A DNA stretch of 39,753 bases from Streptomyces sp. NRRL S-87 (GCF_000719335.1 NZ_JOGB01000072.1:1-39753), one strand, 5' to 3'. Positions 7,019 through 15,624 are shown, numbered from the stretch's first letter. Notes: generated by a model from the sequence alone, not told the origin. A program made the numbers and translations.

Positions 7019-8656
7019 TCAGAGCTCCGTGACCTTGCCCTCCGCCACCTCCAGGCGGCGGGTCGTGTGGACGGCGTCGAGCATGCGGCGGTCGTGGGTG
7101 ACCAGGAGGAGGGTGCCCTCGTAGGACGCCAGGGCGGACTCCAGCTGCTCGATCGCCGGCAGGTCGAGGTGGTTCGTCGGCTCGTCGAGGACGAGGAGGT
7201 TCACGCCGCGGCCCTGGAGCAGCGCGAGGGCGGCCCGGGTGCGCTCGCCGGGCGAGAGGGTGGCGGCCGGGCGGAGCACGTGGGCGGCCTTGAGGCCGAA
7301 CTTGGCCAGCAGCGTCCGCACGTCCGCCGGCTCCACGTCGGGGACGGCTGCGCAGAAGGCGTCCAGCAGGCTCTCGTCGCCCAGGAAGAGCCCGCGCGCC
7401 TGGTCCACCTCGCCCACCAGCACGCCGGAGCCCAGGGTGGCCTGGCCCGAGTCGAGCGGGAGGCGGCCGAGGAGGGCGGCGAGCAGGGTGGACTTGCCGG
7501 CGCCGTTGGCGCCGGTGATCGCGACCCGGTCGGCCCAGTCGATCTGGAGGGTGGCGGGCCCGAAGCGGAAGTCGCCCCGTCGGACCTCGGCGTCGCGCAG
7601 GACGGCGACGACGGAGCCGGAGCGCGGGGCGGCGGCGATCTCCATCCGCAGCTCCCACTCCTTGCGGGGCTCCTCGACCACCTCCAGCCGCTCGATGGCG
7701 CGCTGGGTCTGGCGGGCCTTGGCGGCCTGCTTCTCGCTGGACTCGGCGCGGAGCTTGCGGCCGATCTTGTCGTTGTCGCTCGACTTGCGGCGGGCGTTGC
7801 GGACGCCCTTGTCCATCCAGTTGCGCTGCATCTGGGCGCGGTCCTCGAGCGCGGAGCGCTTGTCGGCGTACTCCTCGTAGTCCTCGCGGGCGTGCCGGCG
7901 GGCGGTGGCGCGCTCCTCCAGGTACGCCTCGTAGCCGCCGCCGTAGGAGTTGACCTGCTGCTGGGCTAGGTCGAGCTCGAGCACGCCGGTCACGGTGCGG
8001 GCCAGGAACTCGCGGTCGTGGCTGATCACGACGGTGCCGGCGCGCAGGCCCGTCACGAAGGCCTCCAGTCGCTCCAGGCCGTCGAGGTCGAGGTCGTTGG
8101 TGGGCTCGTCGAGCAGGAAGACGTCGTAGCGGGAGAGGAGGAGGGAGGCGAGGCCGGCGCGGGCGGCCTGGCCGCCGGAGAGCGCGGTCATCGGCAGGTC
8201 GAGGCCGACGGCGAGGCCGAGGGAGTCGGCCACCTCCTCGGCGCGCTCGTCGAGGTCGGCGCCGCCGAGGTCGAGCCAGCGGTCGAGGGCCACGGCGTAC
8301 GCGTCGTCGGCGCCCGGTGCGCCCTCGACGAGGCCTGCGGTGGCGGCGTCGAGGGCGGCCTGCGCGGCGGCCACGCCGGTGCGGCGGGCCAGGAAGGCGC
8401 GGACGCTCTCACCGGGGCGGCGCTCGGGCTCCTGGGGGAGGTGGCCGACGTTGGCGGTGGGCGGGGAGAGCCGCACCTGGCCGTTCTCGGGGGTGTCGAG
8501 GCCCGCGAGGAGGCGGAGCAGCGTGGACTTGCCGGCGCCGTTGACGCCGACGAGGCCGATGACGTCCCCGGGTGCGACGACGAGGTCGAGGCCGGAGAAG
8601 AGGGAGCGCTCGCCGTGGCCGGCGGCGAGGTCCTTGGCGACGAGGGTTGCAGTCAT
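7019..8656 (-). CDS. ABC-F family ATP-binding protein (ribosome-associated type)
   Basis: The 545-residue protein has two ATP-binding cassettes and no membrane domain. The first has Walker A GVNGAGKST near 36-44, signature LSGGQAAR and Walker B VFLLDEPTNDLDL. The second has GANGAGKST, signature LSPGERTR and LLVLDEPTNHLDL. A charged linker with DNDKIGRKLRAESSEKQAAKA lies between them, as in ABC-F proteins that act in the ribosomal E site. Whether it is a housekeeping translation factor or an antibiotic-protection protein cannot be told from sequence alone. The start is the ATG at 8656 (MTATLVAKDL). It lacks a Shine-Dalgarno and has a TAGAAT box 10 bases upstream. A longer frame reaching 9025 is rejected. 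Confidence 0.92.
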   Translation of the reverse strand: MTATLVAKDLAAGHGERSLFSGLDLVVAPGDVIGLVGVNGAGKSTLLRLLAGLDTPENGQVRLSPPTANVGHLPQEPERRPGESVRAFLARRTGVAAAQAALDAATAGLVEGAPGADDAYAVALDRWLDLGGADLDERAEEVADSLGLAVGLDLPMTALSGGQAARAGLASLLLSRYDVFLLDEPTNDLDLDGLERLEAFVTGLRAGTVVISHDREFLARTVTGVLELDLAQQQVNSYGGGYEAYLEERATARRHAREDYEEYADKRSALEDRAQMQRNWMDKGVRNARRKSSDNDKIGRKLRAESSEKQAAKARQTQRAIERLEVVEEPRKEWELRMEIAAAPRSGSVVAVLRDAEVRRGDFRFGPATLQIDWADRVAITGANGAGKSTLLAALLGRLPLDSGQATLGSGVLVGEVDQARGLFLGDESLLDAFCAAVPDVEPADVRTLLAKFGLKAAHVLRPAATLSPGERTRAALALLQGRGVNLLVLDEPTNHLDLPAIEQLESALASYEGTLLLVTHDRRMLDAVHTTRRLEVAEGKVTEL

Positions 8657-8661
8657 GAGGG

Positions 8662-8684
8662 GGCCGATTCTATCGGCCGTCGCC
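8662..8684 (-). promoter_or_regulatory. -10 box within an inverted repeat at the ABC-F start
   Basis: On the minus strand TAGAAT lies 10 bases before the ATG, suggesting a leaderless or nearly leaderless message. The same bases form the loop side of an inverted repeat, GGCCGA (8662-8667) and TCGGCC (8673-8678) with a 5-base spacer, which could be an operator. No recognisable -35 hexamer is seen. Confidence 0.4.
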
Positions 8685-9110
8685 CGGGGGGACGGGCGGT
8701 GTCCCCTCCTGCCGGTGCCTCCCCCGCTGCTGGCGTCTCCCCCGCTGCCGATGTCCCCCACAGCCGGTGCCCACCGCCCCGTGGCGCCCGCGTCCTGTCC
8801 CGTCCGCCGCCCGGCCCGGCCGCGCCCCGTCCCGCACCCACCCCATTCCGGTCGTTCTGCGGAGCCCCGCCGGCGGTGCCCGTCGGGCGGTCCGCGGCCT
8901 GATCGTGGCGGTCGTACGGGGTGTCGTGTGCTCGTACGGGGGCCTGCGGGGCGCCCCGGCCGGGCTCCGGCGGCGGGGGCGTGACGGCCGAATGGCGATC
9001 GTGTTGCAGCAGGGGCCATGGACATGACGTGGGGCGCGGCGCGTGAATACGGTCGGAGAGTCGATCACCAACGACCAACCCACGGCCCATCCCACCCCCT
9101 TGGAGTATCC
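8685..9110. other. Divergent intergenic region between ABC-F and M1 peptidase genes
   Basis: This gap holds no supported gene. Two near copies of a (G)CCTCCCCCGCTGCTG-type word occur around 8716-8750. Promoters for both flanking genes must lie here; none fits a consensus well. Short frames such as 8767-9027 have no recognisable content. Confidence 0.4.
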
Positions 9111-10661
9111 GTGCACCGCAAAGTCATCGCCCCGAGCGTGCTCGCCGCCTCCCTCCTGCTGGCGATCCCGGCATCGGCAGCGAGCTACGTCCCCGGCGCC
9201 CCGGGCATCGGCGACTCGTACTACCCGGCCAGCGGCAACGGCGGATACGACGTGTCGCACTACGACTTGAGGCTGAAGTACCAGCCCAAGACGGACCTGC
9301 TGGAGGGCACCGCCACCCTGCTCGCCACCACGACGCAGGACCTGTCGCGCTTCAACCTCGACTTCGGGCTGAAGGTGAGCGAGGTGCGCGTCAACGGCGT
9401 GAAGGCCGCCTACGCCGCCTCGGGCGCGTCGGAGCTGGAGGTCACCCCCGCCGCCCCGCTGCCGAAGGGCAAGGCCGTCACGGTGGTCGTCAAGTACGCG
9501 GGCAAGCCCTCGGAGTTCAAGGTGGACGGCTGGAGCGCGTGGGTGCGCACCCCGGACGGCGCGGTCGCCGCGCAGGAGCCGGACTCCGCGGTGTGGTGGT
9601 TCCCGAGCAACGACCACCCGCTCGACAAGGCCACGTTCGACGTGTCGGTCAGCGTCCCGGACGGCCTGCAGGCGATCAGCAACGGCGTGCTCCAGTCGCA
9701 GAGTTCGCGGGTGGGCTGGACCCGCTACAACTGGCGGTCCAACAAGCCGCAGGCGAGCTACCTGGCCACCCTCGCCATCGGCAAGTTCGACATCACCACG
9801 GACAAGACCTCCGACGGCCTGCCGGTCCTGAACGCGTACAGCCCGGACCTGGGTGACAACGCGGGCGCCGCGCGCGCCAGCGTCGAGCGCACCACCGAGG
9901 TCGCCGAGTGGCTGACCGGGGTCTTCGGCCCGTACCCCTTCAACGCGATCGGCGGGTACGTGCCGAACGTGACCAGCGGCTTCGCGCTGGAGACGCAGAC
10001 CCGGCCGTTCTACAGCCCGCGCCAGTTCGCGAACGGCGCCAACGTCTCCGTCGTCGTCCACGAGCTGGCCCACCAGTGGTACGGCGACAGCGTGTCCGTG
10101 AACAACTGGAAGGACATCTGGGTCAACGAGGGCTTCGCGCGCTACGCGCAGTTCCTGTGGTCGGAGAAGGAGGGCGAGGGCACCGCGCAGGAGCTGGCGC
10201 AGTGGGCGTACGACCTGCACCCCGCGGACGACCCGTTCTGGCAGGTCAAGCCGGGTGACCCGGGTCCGGAGAACCAGTTCCACGGGGCCGTGTACGACCG
10301 GGGCGCGATCGCGATCCAGGCGCTGCGCAACACGGTCGGCGACGAGGTGTTCTTCCGGATCCTGAAGGGCTGGCCGGCCGAGCACGCGTACGGCAACGCC
10401 AAGGTGGGCGACTTCGTGAAGTACGCGGAGCGGGTCTCGGGCAAGCCGCTCGCCGAGCTCTTCGACACCTGGCTGTTCACGCCGGGCAAGCCGTCCTTCG
10501 CCCCGCCCGCCACGACCCGGCAGGGGGCCAAGGGCACGGGGCCGGTGAACGCCAAGGGTCCGCGGTCCGCGGCGGCCGCCGGCCAGGCCGCGCCGGGCAA
10601 GCGGACCGAGCCGAAGTCGTGGCAGAAGATCGCCGCCACGGACACGATCCACGAGCACTGA
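9111..10661 (+). CDS. Secreted M1-family zinc metallopeptidase
   Basis: The 516-residue protein begins with a Sec signal peptide (VHRKVIAPSVLAASLLLAI, cleavage probably after the ASA near residue 24). It carries the M1 zinc site HELAH near 316-320, followed 18 residues later by the third ligand in NEGFARY. An acidic substrate-binding region and a conserved downstream tyrosine (YDRGAIAIQALR) fit the family. It lacks the long C-terminal helical domain of large aminopeptidase N proteins and ends in a Lys/Ala-rich tail. It should trim peptides outside the cell. GTG at 9111 is chosen because GGAG precedes it by 7 bases and the signal peptide starts there. The upstream in-frame ATG at 9018 would bury the signal. 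Confidence 0.92.
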   Translation: MHRKVIAPSVLAASLLLAIPASAASYVPGAPGIGDSYYPASGNGGYDVSHYDLRLKYQPKTDLLEGTATLLATTTQDLSRFNLDFGLKVSEVRVNGVKAAYAASGASELEVTPAAPLPKGKAVTVVVKYAGKPSEFKVDGWSAWVRTPDGAVAAQEPDSAVWWFPSNDHPLDKATFDVSVSVPDGLQAISNGVLQSQSSRVGWTRYNWRSNKPQASYLATLAIGKFDITTDKTSDGLPVLNAYSPDLGDNAGAARASVERTTEVAEWLTGVFGPYPFNAIGGYVPNVTSGFALETQTRPFYSPRQFANGANVSVVVHELAHQWYGDSVSVNNWKDIWVNEGFARYAQFLWSEKEGEGTAQELAQWAYDLHPADDPFWQVKPGDPGPENQFHGAVYDRGAIAIQALRNTVGDEVFFRILKGWPAEHAYGNAKVGDFVKYAERVSGKPLAELFDTWLFTPGKPSFAPPATTRQGAKGTGPVNAKGPRSAAAAGQAAPGKRTEPKSWQKIAATDTIHEH

Positions 10662-10677
10662 CCGGCCGGGACCCCCG

Positions 10678-10713
10678 CCGCGCCGCCGTCCGCCTCAGCG
10701 GGCGGCGGCGCGG
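10678..10713. terminator. 16-bp bidirectional terminator hairpin
   Basis: Bases 10678-10693 pair with 10698-10713 across a CTCA loop, with one T.G wobble. The stem lies between convergent genes and includes the stop of the MpaB-type gene, so it probably ends both transcripts. Confidence 0.8.
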
Positions 10714-11555
10714 TGGCGCTGCCGGGCCTCGCGGGCGAGGGGGAGGTAGCGGAGCCGCTCGGGCAGGACGGGCACCACAGCGCGCACCACCCGGCAGAAG
10801 CGGCGCAGCCTGCGCTCCTGGGCGTCGGTCCACTCCAGTCCGATGGCCTCGCGCGCGTCGGGCGGCATCAGACCGACGGTGACGAAGGCCCGGAAGCGCA
10901 GGAACAGCCGGCGCAGGAGCGGCCAGGCGGCGCGCACCAGCAGCCGTACCGGCAGCGGGCCGCCGGTCGGGGCGGGCAGCGGGACGTCGGTGGCGACCAA
11001 CTCGCGTGCCACCGAGGTGGATTCGATCTCCTCCGCGAGCACCTTGCGGTAGTGCGGCCAGAACTCCTCGACGGTCTGCGGCATGTCGCGGTCGTGGATG
11101 CCGAGCACCCTGCCGACCTGGAGCCATTCGGCGTACAGACGGCGTTCCTGATCCTTCGTCAGTGGACGCCAGAGGTAGCCGAGGGCGTACGTGTAGACCG
11201 GGAAGCCGGTGGCGTGGATCCAGGAGTAGTACGCCGGCTCGAGGGCGTGGTAGCGGCGGCCGTGCGCGTCGACGCCCTGGATGTCGCGGTGCAGCCGGCG
11301 GACCCGGCGCCCCTCCTCGGCCGCCGCGTCGCCGCCGTACACCCACAGCTGGACGGAGCGCAGGGAGCGCTCGCCGCGCCCCCAGGGGTCGGTGCGGAAG
11401 ACCGAGTGGGCGTCGACGCCGGCGGCCACGGCCGGGTGGGCGACCTGCATCGTGAACGCGGCGGGCAGCATCAGCAGGGCGCGGACCTCGCCCGCGACGG
11501 TCCACAGCACGCCGCCGGGCGGGGGCGGCCGGGGGTCGGTGCGACTGGTGTCCAT
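10695..11555 (-). CDS. MpaB-type oxygenase (DUF2236 family)
   Basis: The 286-residue protein matches the DUF2236 family, whose characterised relatives include the haem-dependent latex-clearing protein and MpaB. Typical features are the MQVAHPAVAAGVDAHSVF stretch (about residues 36-53), FRTDPWGRGERSLRS, and the EPAYYSWIHATGF segment near 110. These supply histidines suited to metal or haem binding. There is no clear signal peptide, so the enzyme is probably cytoplasmic or peripheral. The substrate is unknown. ATG at 11555 (MDTSRTDP) is the natural start. The gene converges on the M1 peptidase gene and they share a terminator. Confidence 0.85.
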   Translation of the reverse strand: MDTSRTDPRPPPPGGVLWTVAGEVRALLMLPAAFTMQVAHPAVAAGVDAHSVFRTDPWGRGERSLRSVQLWVYGGDAAAEEGRRVRRLHRDIQGVDAHGRRYHALEPAYYSWIHATGFPVYTYALGYLWRPLTKDQERRLYAEWLQVGRVLGIHDRDMPQTVEEFWPHYRKVLAEEIESTSVARELVATDVPLPAPTGGPLPVRLLVRAAWPLLRRLFLRFRAFVTVGLMPPDAREAIGLEWTDAQERRLRRFCRVVRAVVPVLPERLRYLPLAREARQRHRAAAR

Positions 11556-11705
11556 GCGCCCAGTATCCGCCAGGAGGGCGGTCCCACCTGCTCGTCCCGG
11601 GCCGTCAAGATTCCCGGTGCATGGGTGTTACCCGGAGGTAACTGCGGCTGCTTTGATGGCCGGGCACTGCCACCCCACAGGATTCTTCGGGAAACAGGAG
11701 ACTTC

Positions 11706-12725
11706 ATGGCGCCCTTCAAGCACCGCCGCACGCAGGCCGCTGCCGCGGCCGTCGCGGCCCTGGCCGCTGCCGCGCTCACCGCCACCACCGCGCCCGCCGC
11801 CTCGGCCGCCTCGGCCGCCTCGGCCGCGGAGACGGACACGGCGGCGCCGCGGCTCGGCGTGCTGACGTACAACGTGTTCCTGATGAGCAAGAACCTCTAC
11901 CCCAACTGGGGTCAGGACCACCGCGCCGCGGAGATACCGAAGACGTCGTTCTTCAAGGGCCAGGACGTGGTCGTGCTGCAGGAGGCGTTCGACAACGGCG
12001 CCTCCGACGCGCTCAAGGCCAACGCGGCCGCCGAGTACCCGTACCAGACCCCGGTCGTGGGCCGCTCCAGGTCCGGCTGGGACGCCACCGGCGGCTCGTA
12101 CTCCTCGACCACCCCCGAGGACGGCGGCGTCACGATCCTCAGCAAGTGGCCGGTCCTGCGCAAGGAGCAGTACGTCTACAAGGACGCGTGCGGCGCCGAC
12201 TGGTGGTCCAACAAGGGCTTCGCGTACGTCGTCCTGAACGTCAACGGCACCAGGGTCCACGTCGTCGGCACCCACGCGCAGTCCACCGACCCGGGCTGCG
12301 GGGCGGGCGAGGCGGCGCAGATGCGCAGCCGCCAGTTCAAGGCCATCGACGCCTTCCTCGACGCCAAGAACATCCCGGCGGGCGAGGAGGTGATCGTGGC
12401 CGGCGACATGAACGTGGACTCGCGCACCCCCGAGTACGCCTCCATGCTCGCCGACGCGGGCCTGGTCGGCGCCGACAGCCGCACCGGCCACCCGTACTCC
12501 TTCGACACGCAGGACAACTCGATCGCGAACTACCGCTACCCGACGGACCCGCGCGAGGACCTCGACTACGTGCTGCACCGGGCCGGCCACGTCCGCCCGG
12601 CGGCCTGGAACAACAACGTGGTCAAGGAGCAGAGCGCGCCCTGGACCGTCTCCAGCTGGGGCAAGGACTACACGTACACCAACCTTTCGGACCACTACCC
12701 GCTCACCGCGTCCGCGGCCGGGTAA
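11706..12725 (+). CDS. Secreted sphingomyelinase-like phosphodiesterase (DNase I fold)
   Basis: The 339-residue protein has a long Ala-rich Sec signal peptide (cleavage near ASAAE, residue 41). It then shows the exonuclease/endonuclease/phosphatase motifs: LTYNVF with N56, LQEAF with E93, GDMNVDS with D234 and N236, and SDHYPL with H330. The sequence between these motifs, including DDQ-free loop VYKDACGADWWSNKGF and the closing YTYTNLSDHYPL, fits bacterial neutral sphingomyelinase C. The predicted reaction is Mg-dependent cleavage of sphingomyelin to ceramide and phosphocholine outside the cell; another phosphodiester substrate is possible. ATG at 11706 follows AGGAG by 6 bases. A hairpin at 12751-12780 probably ends the transcript. 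Confidence 0.88.
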   Translation: MAPFKHRRTQAAAAAVAALAAAALTATTAPAASAASAASAAETDTAAPRLGVLTYNVFLMSKNLYPNWGQDHRAAEIPKTSFFKGQDVVVLQEAFDNGASDALKANAAAEYPYQTPVVGRSRSGWDATGGSYSSTTPEDGGVTILSKWPVLRKEQYVYKDACGADWWSNKGFAYVVLNVNGTRVHVVGTHAQSTDPGCGAGEAAQMRSRQFKAIDAFLDAKNIPAGEEVIVAGDMNVDSRTPEYASMLADAGLVGADSRTGHPYSFDTQDNSIANYRYPTDPREDLDYVLHRAGHVRPAAWNNNVVKEQSAPWTVSSWGKDYTYTNLSDHYPLTASAAG

Positions 12726-13162
12726 GCCGGGCGGTCGCCGTTGCTCGGTAGTGGGCTCCGTCTCGTCGGGCGGGGCCCACACCGGTACCACCCGGACCTG
12801 CCGGTTCAAGCAGATCTCGATCCGACGGATCAGCGATCCCAGGATCGCGCGGCACGCCGCGACGCCGATCGTGTCCCACTCCTCGAGCAGGCCCACGACG
12901 ACGTCGCGGCACTGCGCAGGCCCGGCGGCCGGCTCGTCCGCGGGAAGGGCGGCCAACTTCCTCAGGACTTCGGCCCGCTCCGTCACCAACGCGTCCCGCA
13001 TCCGAAGGTACGAGTCCCGCGGAACGTCTCCCATGACGTGGCCCGACGTCGCGCGGTCGAGGCCCCCCGTCAGCTTGCTCACCTGTACGTCGAGCGCGGC
13101 CCGTGCAGCCTGCGGCGCTTTGGTGCGTTCTGGATCACACAGAAAGGGCCCTGCCTTCTACG
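12726..13162 (-). pseudogene. C-terminal remnant of a large serine recombinase/integrase
   Basis: The minus strand stays open from a TAG near 13160 downward and reads CDPERTKAPQAARAALDVQV, then SYLRMRDALVTERAEVLRKL, WDTIGVAACRAILGSLIRRI and VRVVPVWAPPDETE. This is the usual C-terminal end of streptomycete recombinase-family (large serine) integrases: coiled coil followed by an RAILGSLI...I...RVRVVPVW segment. The catalytic resolvase domain and most of the recombinase domain are absent. No stop follows the expected end; the frame runs on antisense into the phosphodiesterase gene. It is therefore a decayed fragment at the edge of an island. A short product from the GTG at 13082 is possible but unlikely. 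Confidence 0.7.
12751..12780 (+). terminator. Hairpin after the phosphodiesterase gene
   Basis: GTGGGCTCCG (12751-12760) pairs with CGGGGCCCAC (12771-12780), with one T.G wobble and a 10-base loop. It begins 26 bases after the stop codon of the phosphodiesterase gene. Confidence 0.55.
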
Positions 13163-13200
13163 CTGTTCAGTGACGAGCTGCACAGAGAAGGGGCAAGGCT

Positions 13201-14460
13201 GTGTCACCTGATGCTACCCCCGACCCGTACGACGACCCAGTGCGCTTCGGGCAGAGAGTCCAGATCTATCGCAACCGCAGAGGCATGACCCGCGAGCAGC
13301 TGGCCGGGCTCCTAGGGCACCACGAGTCGTGGGTCAAGAAGGTGGAGAGCGGCACATTGAAGATCCCCCGGTTGCCGGATCTGTTCCGGATCGCCGAGGC
13401 CCTGCGCGTGCGACGCCTCAACGATCTTGTGGGCGAGATCGCCGGTGAACCCGACATCGACCTGTTCACCGGGCCCGGCCACGCCAAGCTGCCCGCCGTC
13501 CGGGCCGCCCTCGATGCGTTCCCGTTCACCGCCGACCGGCCCGCGCCCTCGACGACCTACCTGCGAGCCGCCCTGAACTCCGCGTGGGCCGCCCGGCACA
13601 GCTCGCCCAACCATCGCGCGGTACTCGGCGACCTACTCCCGGGACTCATCCGCGACGCGCAGCTCGCCGTCCGCCAGGCCGACACCGCCGCACAGCGACG
13701 TGCCGCACAGGCCCTGCTCAGCGAGGTGTACTCCCTCACGCAATTCTTCGTGGCCTACCAGCCCGATGCCGCGCTCCTGTGGCGGGTCGCCGAGCGCAGC
13801 ATGATTGCCGCACAGGAGTCCGAGGACCCGCACGCGATCGGCATTGCTGCCTGGCTCAGCGCGCAGGCCCACCGCGACAGCGGCCCCGGCCACTATGACG
13901 CCGCGGACGTCGTCACGATGGAGGCCCTGCGGCTCCTCGAACCCACCCTCGTCGAGGACGCCCCGGTCGAGGTGCAGGCGATCGTGGGCGCCCTGAAGTT
14001 CGAGGCCGGGTATACCGCGGCCCGCCGTACGGACAGCGGGACGGCGTGGGGATGGTGGGACCGCGCCGATGCAGTCGCGCAGCGTCTCCCCGCCGACTAC
14101 TTCCACCCCGTCACCTCTTTCAGCCGGGCCGTGATGGGCGCGCATGGCGTAACCGTGGCCGTGGAACTGCGCAACGGCAGCGAGTCGGCCCGCCAGGCCA
14201 ACCGGGCCGCGGCTGACGTGATCCGATCCCGCCCGCGGCGGGCCCGGCACCGGATCGAGCAGGCCCGCGCGTACTACCTCGACGGCCAGTACGAGACCGC
14301 GCTCACCACCCTTGAACAGGCCCACGAGGCCGCCCCGGAGACGGTCCGTTACAACGGCTACGCCAGGCGGATGGTGCTGGAGGAGGCCGAGGCGCGTTCC
14401 CCGGAGCGCCGACGCCGGGCGGCCCGACTGGCCGTCGACATCGGCATGTTGGCGGCGTAG
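13201..14460 (+). CDS. HTH (XRE-type) regulator with TPR-like helical C-terminus
   Basis: The 419-residue protein has an N-terminal HTH at about 18-70: FGQRVQIYRNRRGMTREQLA, LLGHHESWVKKVESG and RLPDLFRIAEALRV are the XRE helices. The remainder is Ala-rich and helical with TPR-like pairs such as YYLDGQYETALTTLEQAHEA near 359-378. Such HTH plus TPR regulators are common in streptomycetes and often sit in integrative elements. The ligand and targets are unknown. GTG at 13201 follows GAAGGGG. The gene starts just outside the integrase remnant and ends at a good intrinsic terminator (14466-14484). It is the likely control gene of this island. Confidence 0.88.
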   Translation: MSPDATPDPYDDPVRFGQRVQIYRNRRGMTREQLAGLLGHHESWVKKVESGTLKIPRLPDLFRIAEALRVRRLNDLVGEIAGEPDIDLFTGPGHAKLPAVRAALDAFPFTADRPAPSTTYLRAALNSAWAARHSSPNHRAVLGDLLPGLIRDAQLAVRQADTAAQRRAAQALLSEVYSLTQFFVAYQPDAALLWRVAERSMIAAQESEDPHAIGIAAWLSAQAHRDSGPGHYDAADVVTMEALRLLEPTLVEDAPVEVQAIVGALKFEAGYTAARRTDSGTAWGWWDRADAVAQRLPADYFHPVTSFSRAVMGAHGVTVAVELRNGSESARQANRAAADVIRSRPRRARHRIEQARAYYLDGQYETALTTLEQAHEAAPETVRYNGYARRMVLEEAEARSPERRRRAARLAVDIGMLAA

Positions 14461-14465
14461 GGGAG

Positions 14466-14490
14466 GGGGCCCAAACTGGGCCCCTTCTTC
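14466..14490 (+). terminator. Intrinsic terminator after the HTH regulator
   Basis: GGGGCCC (14466-14472) and GGGCCCC (14478-14484) flank an AAACT loop and are followed by TTCTTC. This is the most classical rho-independent terminator in the window and separates the regulator from the small genes that follow. Confidence 0.8.
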
Positions 14491-14550
14491 GCGTGAGACG
14501 CCCCTACGGTCAGTGCACCACCCGCTGACGACGGTAGGGAGCCCCCGCGC

Positions 14551-14748
14551 ATGGACGCCGACAGAGCAATCCTCTCCTTCAATCACGTCGACCACCTCCT
14601 CCTCGGGCGGCCCGTGGTCGACACACGGTCGATGCACGAGGGCGAGCTCAAGGCCGTGGTCATTGAGGACGGCCGCGAGGTGGGCTATGTCCTCGGTAAG
14701 GACCGCCGAGAGTTCCCCGTGCCGATGATGCACGTGAGGGCCCAGTGA
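14551..14748 (+). CDS. Small hypothetical protein, 65 residues
   Basis: The product is unrecognised. It is acidic to neutral, with no membrane segment or cysteine. It looks like a small beta-rich fold: GELKAVVIEDGREVGYVLGK suggests two strands with a turn. ATG at 14551 follows a GGGAG 11 bases upstream. Its stop overlaps the GTG of the next gene in a GTGA arrangement, so the two are translationally coupled. Codon use is high-GC like a real gene. It belongs to the accessory island. Confidence 0.65.
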   Translation: MDADRAILSFNHVDHLLLGRPVVDTRSMHEGELKAVVIEDGREVGYVLGKDRREFPVPMMHVRAQ

Positions 14749-15056
14749 CCGGCTGGCCCGTTCCCCCCGCGCTCTGCCCGTCGTGCCAGAAACTCCGCGA
14801 AGAGCGCCGTGAGGCGTACATCGCAGGTGATCACTCGCGGGTGAGCGACCTGAACGTCATGATCCGTCGACGCCACCCGGGAACACCAAGTGACGATCCT
14901 GCCGGCCTTGAACCCATCCCCGTACCCGACTGCTCCGTCTGCGTGGCACTGACGGTCGAGCGGCGCGAGGCCCGCGCCGCGGGCGACAAGCGCACGATCG
15001 TCGAGGTGAATCGGGAGATCCGCGCCCACCCCCACCGCAAGACCCGCAAGCGCTGA
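14745..15056 (+). CDS. Small protein made of two duplicated CxxC modules
   Basis: The 103-residue product consists of two copies of a module of about 36 residues. The first reads CPSCQKLREERREAYIAGD followed by NVMIRRRHPG; the second reads CSVCVALTVERREARAAGD followed by NREIRAHPHR. Each copy begins with C-x2-C and continues into a charged helix ERREA..AGD and a second helix. The pair of CxxC motifs could form one shared zinc site, which is an inference. No known family is recognised. GTG at 14745 overlaps the preceding stop by four bases. The highly basic end (HRKTRKR) could bind nucleic acid. Confidence 0.72.
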   Translation: MTGWPVPPALCPSCQKLREERREAYIAGDHSRVSDLNVMIRRRHPGTPSDDPAGLEPIPVPDCSVCVALTVERREARAAGDKRTIVEVNREIRAHPHRKTRKR

Positions 15057-15130
15057 CCGAGCTGTCGGGCAACGTGCCCCAGCTCGCGCTCCTAGACTGG
15101 GCCGGGCCGCCACGGAAGGAAAGATCACAA

Positions 15131-15601
15131 ATGCGACCCGCACGTTTCCAGGAATTCGCGATCGAGATGCTGCCCAAGGCGCCGGACGTGCAGTCCGTCG
15201 ACAACGGCGCCGAGGAGGGCCGCCCGTACAGCCTGCACGTCACGTTCACCAACGGGTCGCAGGTCTGGATCGGCGTTACCGGCGCGCTGGCGCCTGGCGA
15301 GAAGCATGAACAGGAGGAGCAGCCGATCCACGGGGAGGCCCCGGCCGAGGTGCCATACCCCGAGCTGTTCGAGGGCGGCACGGTGACGCCCACCAGGGCG
15401 GCGGCTTACCTCGCCGCGGCGGTCACCCATAGCCGGAACACCGAGGTCCTCTCGGCGGAGCCGTACAGCGACGAGGCCCAGAACCCCGGGTTCGTGGTCG
15501 TCTTCCACAACGGCGCCAAGATCTTCTGCGTCTTCACGCACACCGCCCGAGCGGGCCAGGGGCGCGACGGCCGCGCCTTCAGCCTGCAAGCGGCTTTCTG
15601 A
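15131..15601 (+). CDS. Hypothetical protein, 156 residues
   Basis: The protein is unrecognised. It appears soluble and alpha/beta, with two similar beta-rich stretches: YSLHVTFTNGSQVWIGVTGA near 34-53 and GFVVVFHNGAKIFCVFTH near 122-139. These may be related repeats of a V.F.NG...W/F pattern. ATG at 15131 is chosen because GGAAGGA lies 8 bases upstream; an in-frame GTG at 15074 is less likely. A 9-bp hairpin follows immediately after the stop. Confidence 0.75.
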   Translation: MRPARFQEFAIEMLPKAPDVQSVDNGAEEGRPYSLHVTFTNGSQVWIGVTGALAPGEKHEQEEQPIHGEAPAEVPYPELFEGGTVTPTRAAAYLAAAVTHSRNTEVLSAEPYSDEAQNPGFVVVFHNGAKIFCVFTHTARAGQGRDGRAFSLQAAF

Positions 15602-15603
15602 CC

Positions 15604-15624
15604 CTCCGCCCCGTCGGGGCGGAG
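15604..15624 (+). terminator. Hairpin after the 156-residue gene
   Basis: CTCCGCCCC (15604-15612) and GGGGCGGAG (15616-15624) form a perfect 9-bp stem with a 3-base loop, directly after the stop codon. Confidence 0.7.

Noticed and set aside
9018..9110. ATG at 9018 as the start of the M1 peptidase
   Set aside because: It would put 31 charged residues before the signal peptide; GTG at 9111 has GGAG upstream and begins the signal peptide directly.
12726..13082. A complete small gene from the GTG at 13082 (minus)
   Set aside because: There is no ribosome site and no stop at the expected end; the frame runs into the antisense of the phosphodiesterase gene, so a fragment is the better reading.
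12726..13200. tRNA gene as the integration target of the island
   Set aside because: No cloverleaf or T-loop GTTCGA-type sequence was seen at either edge.
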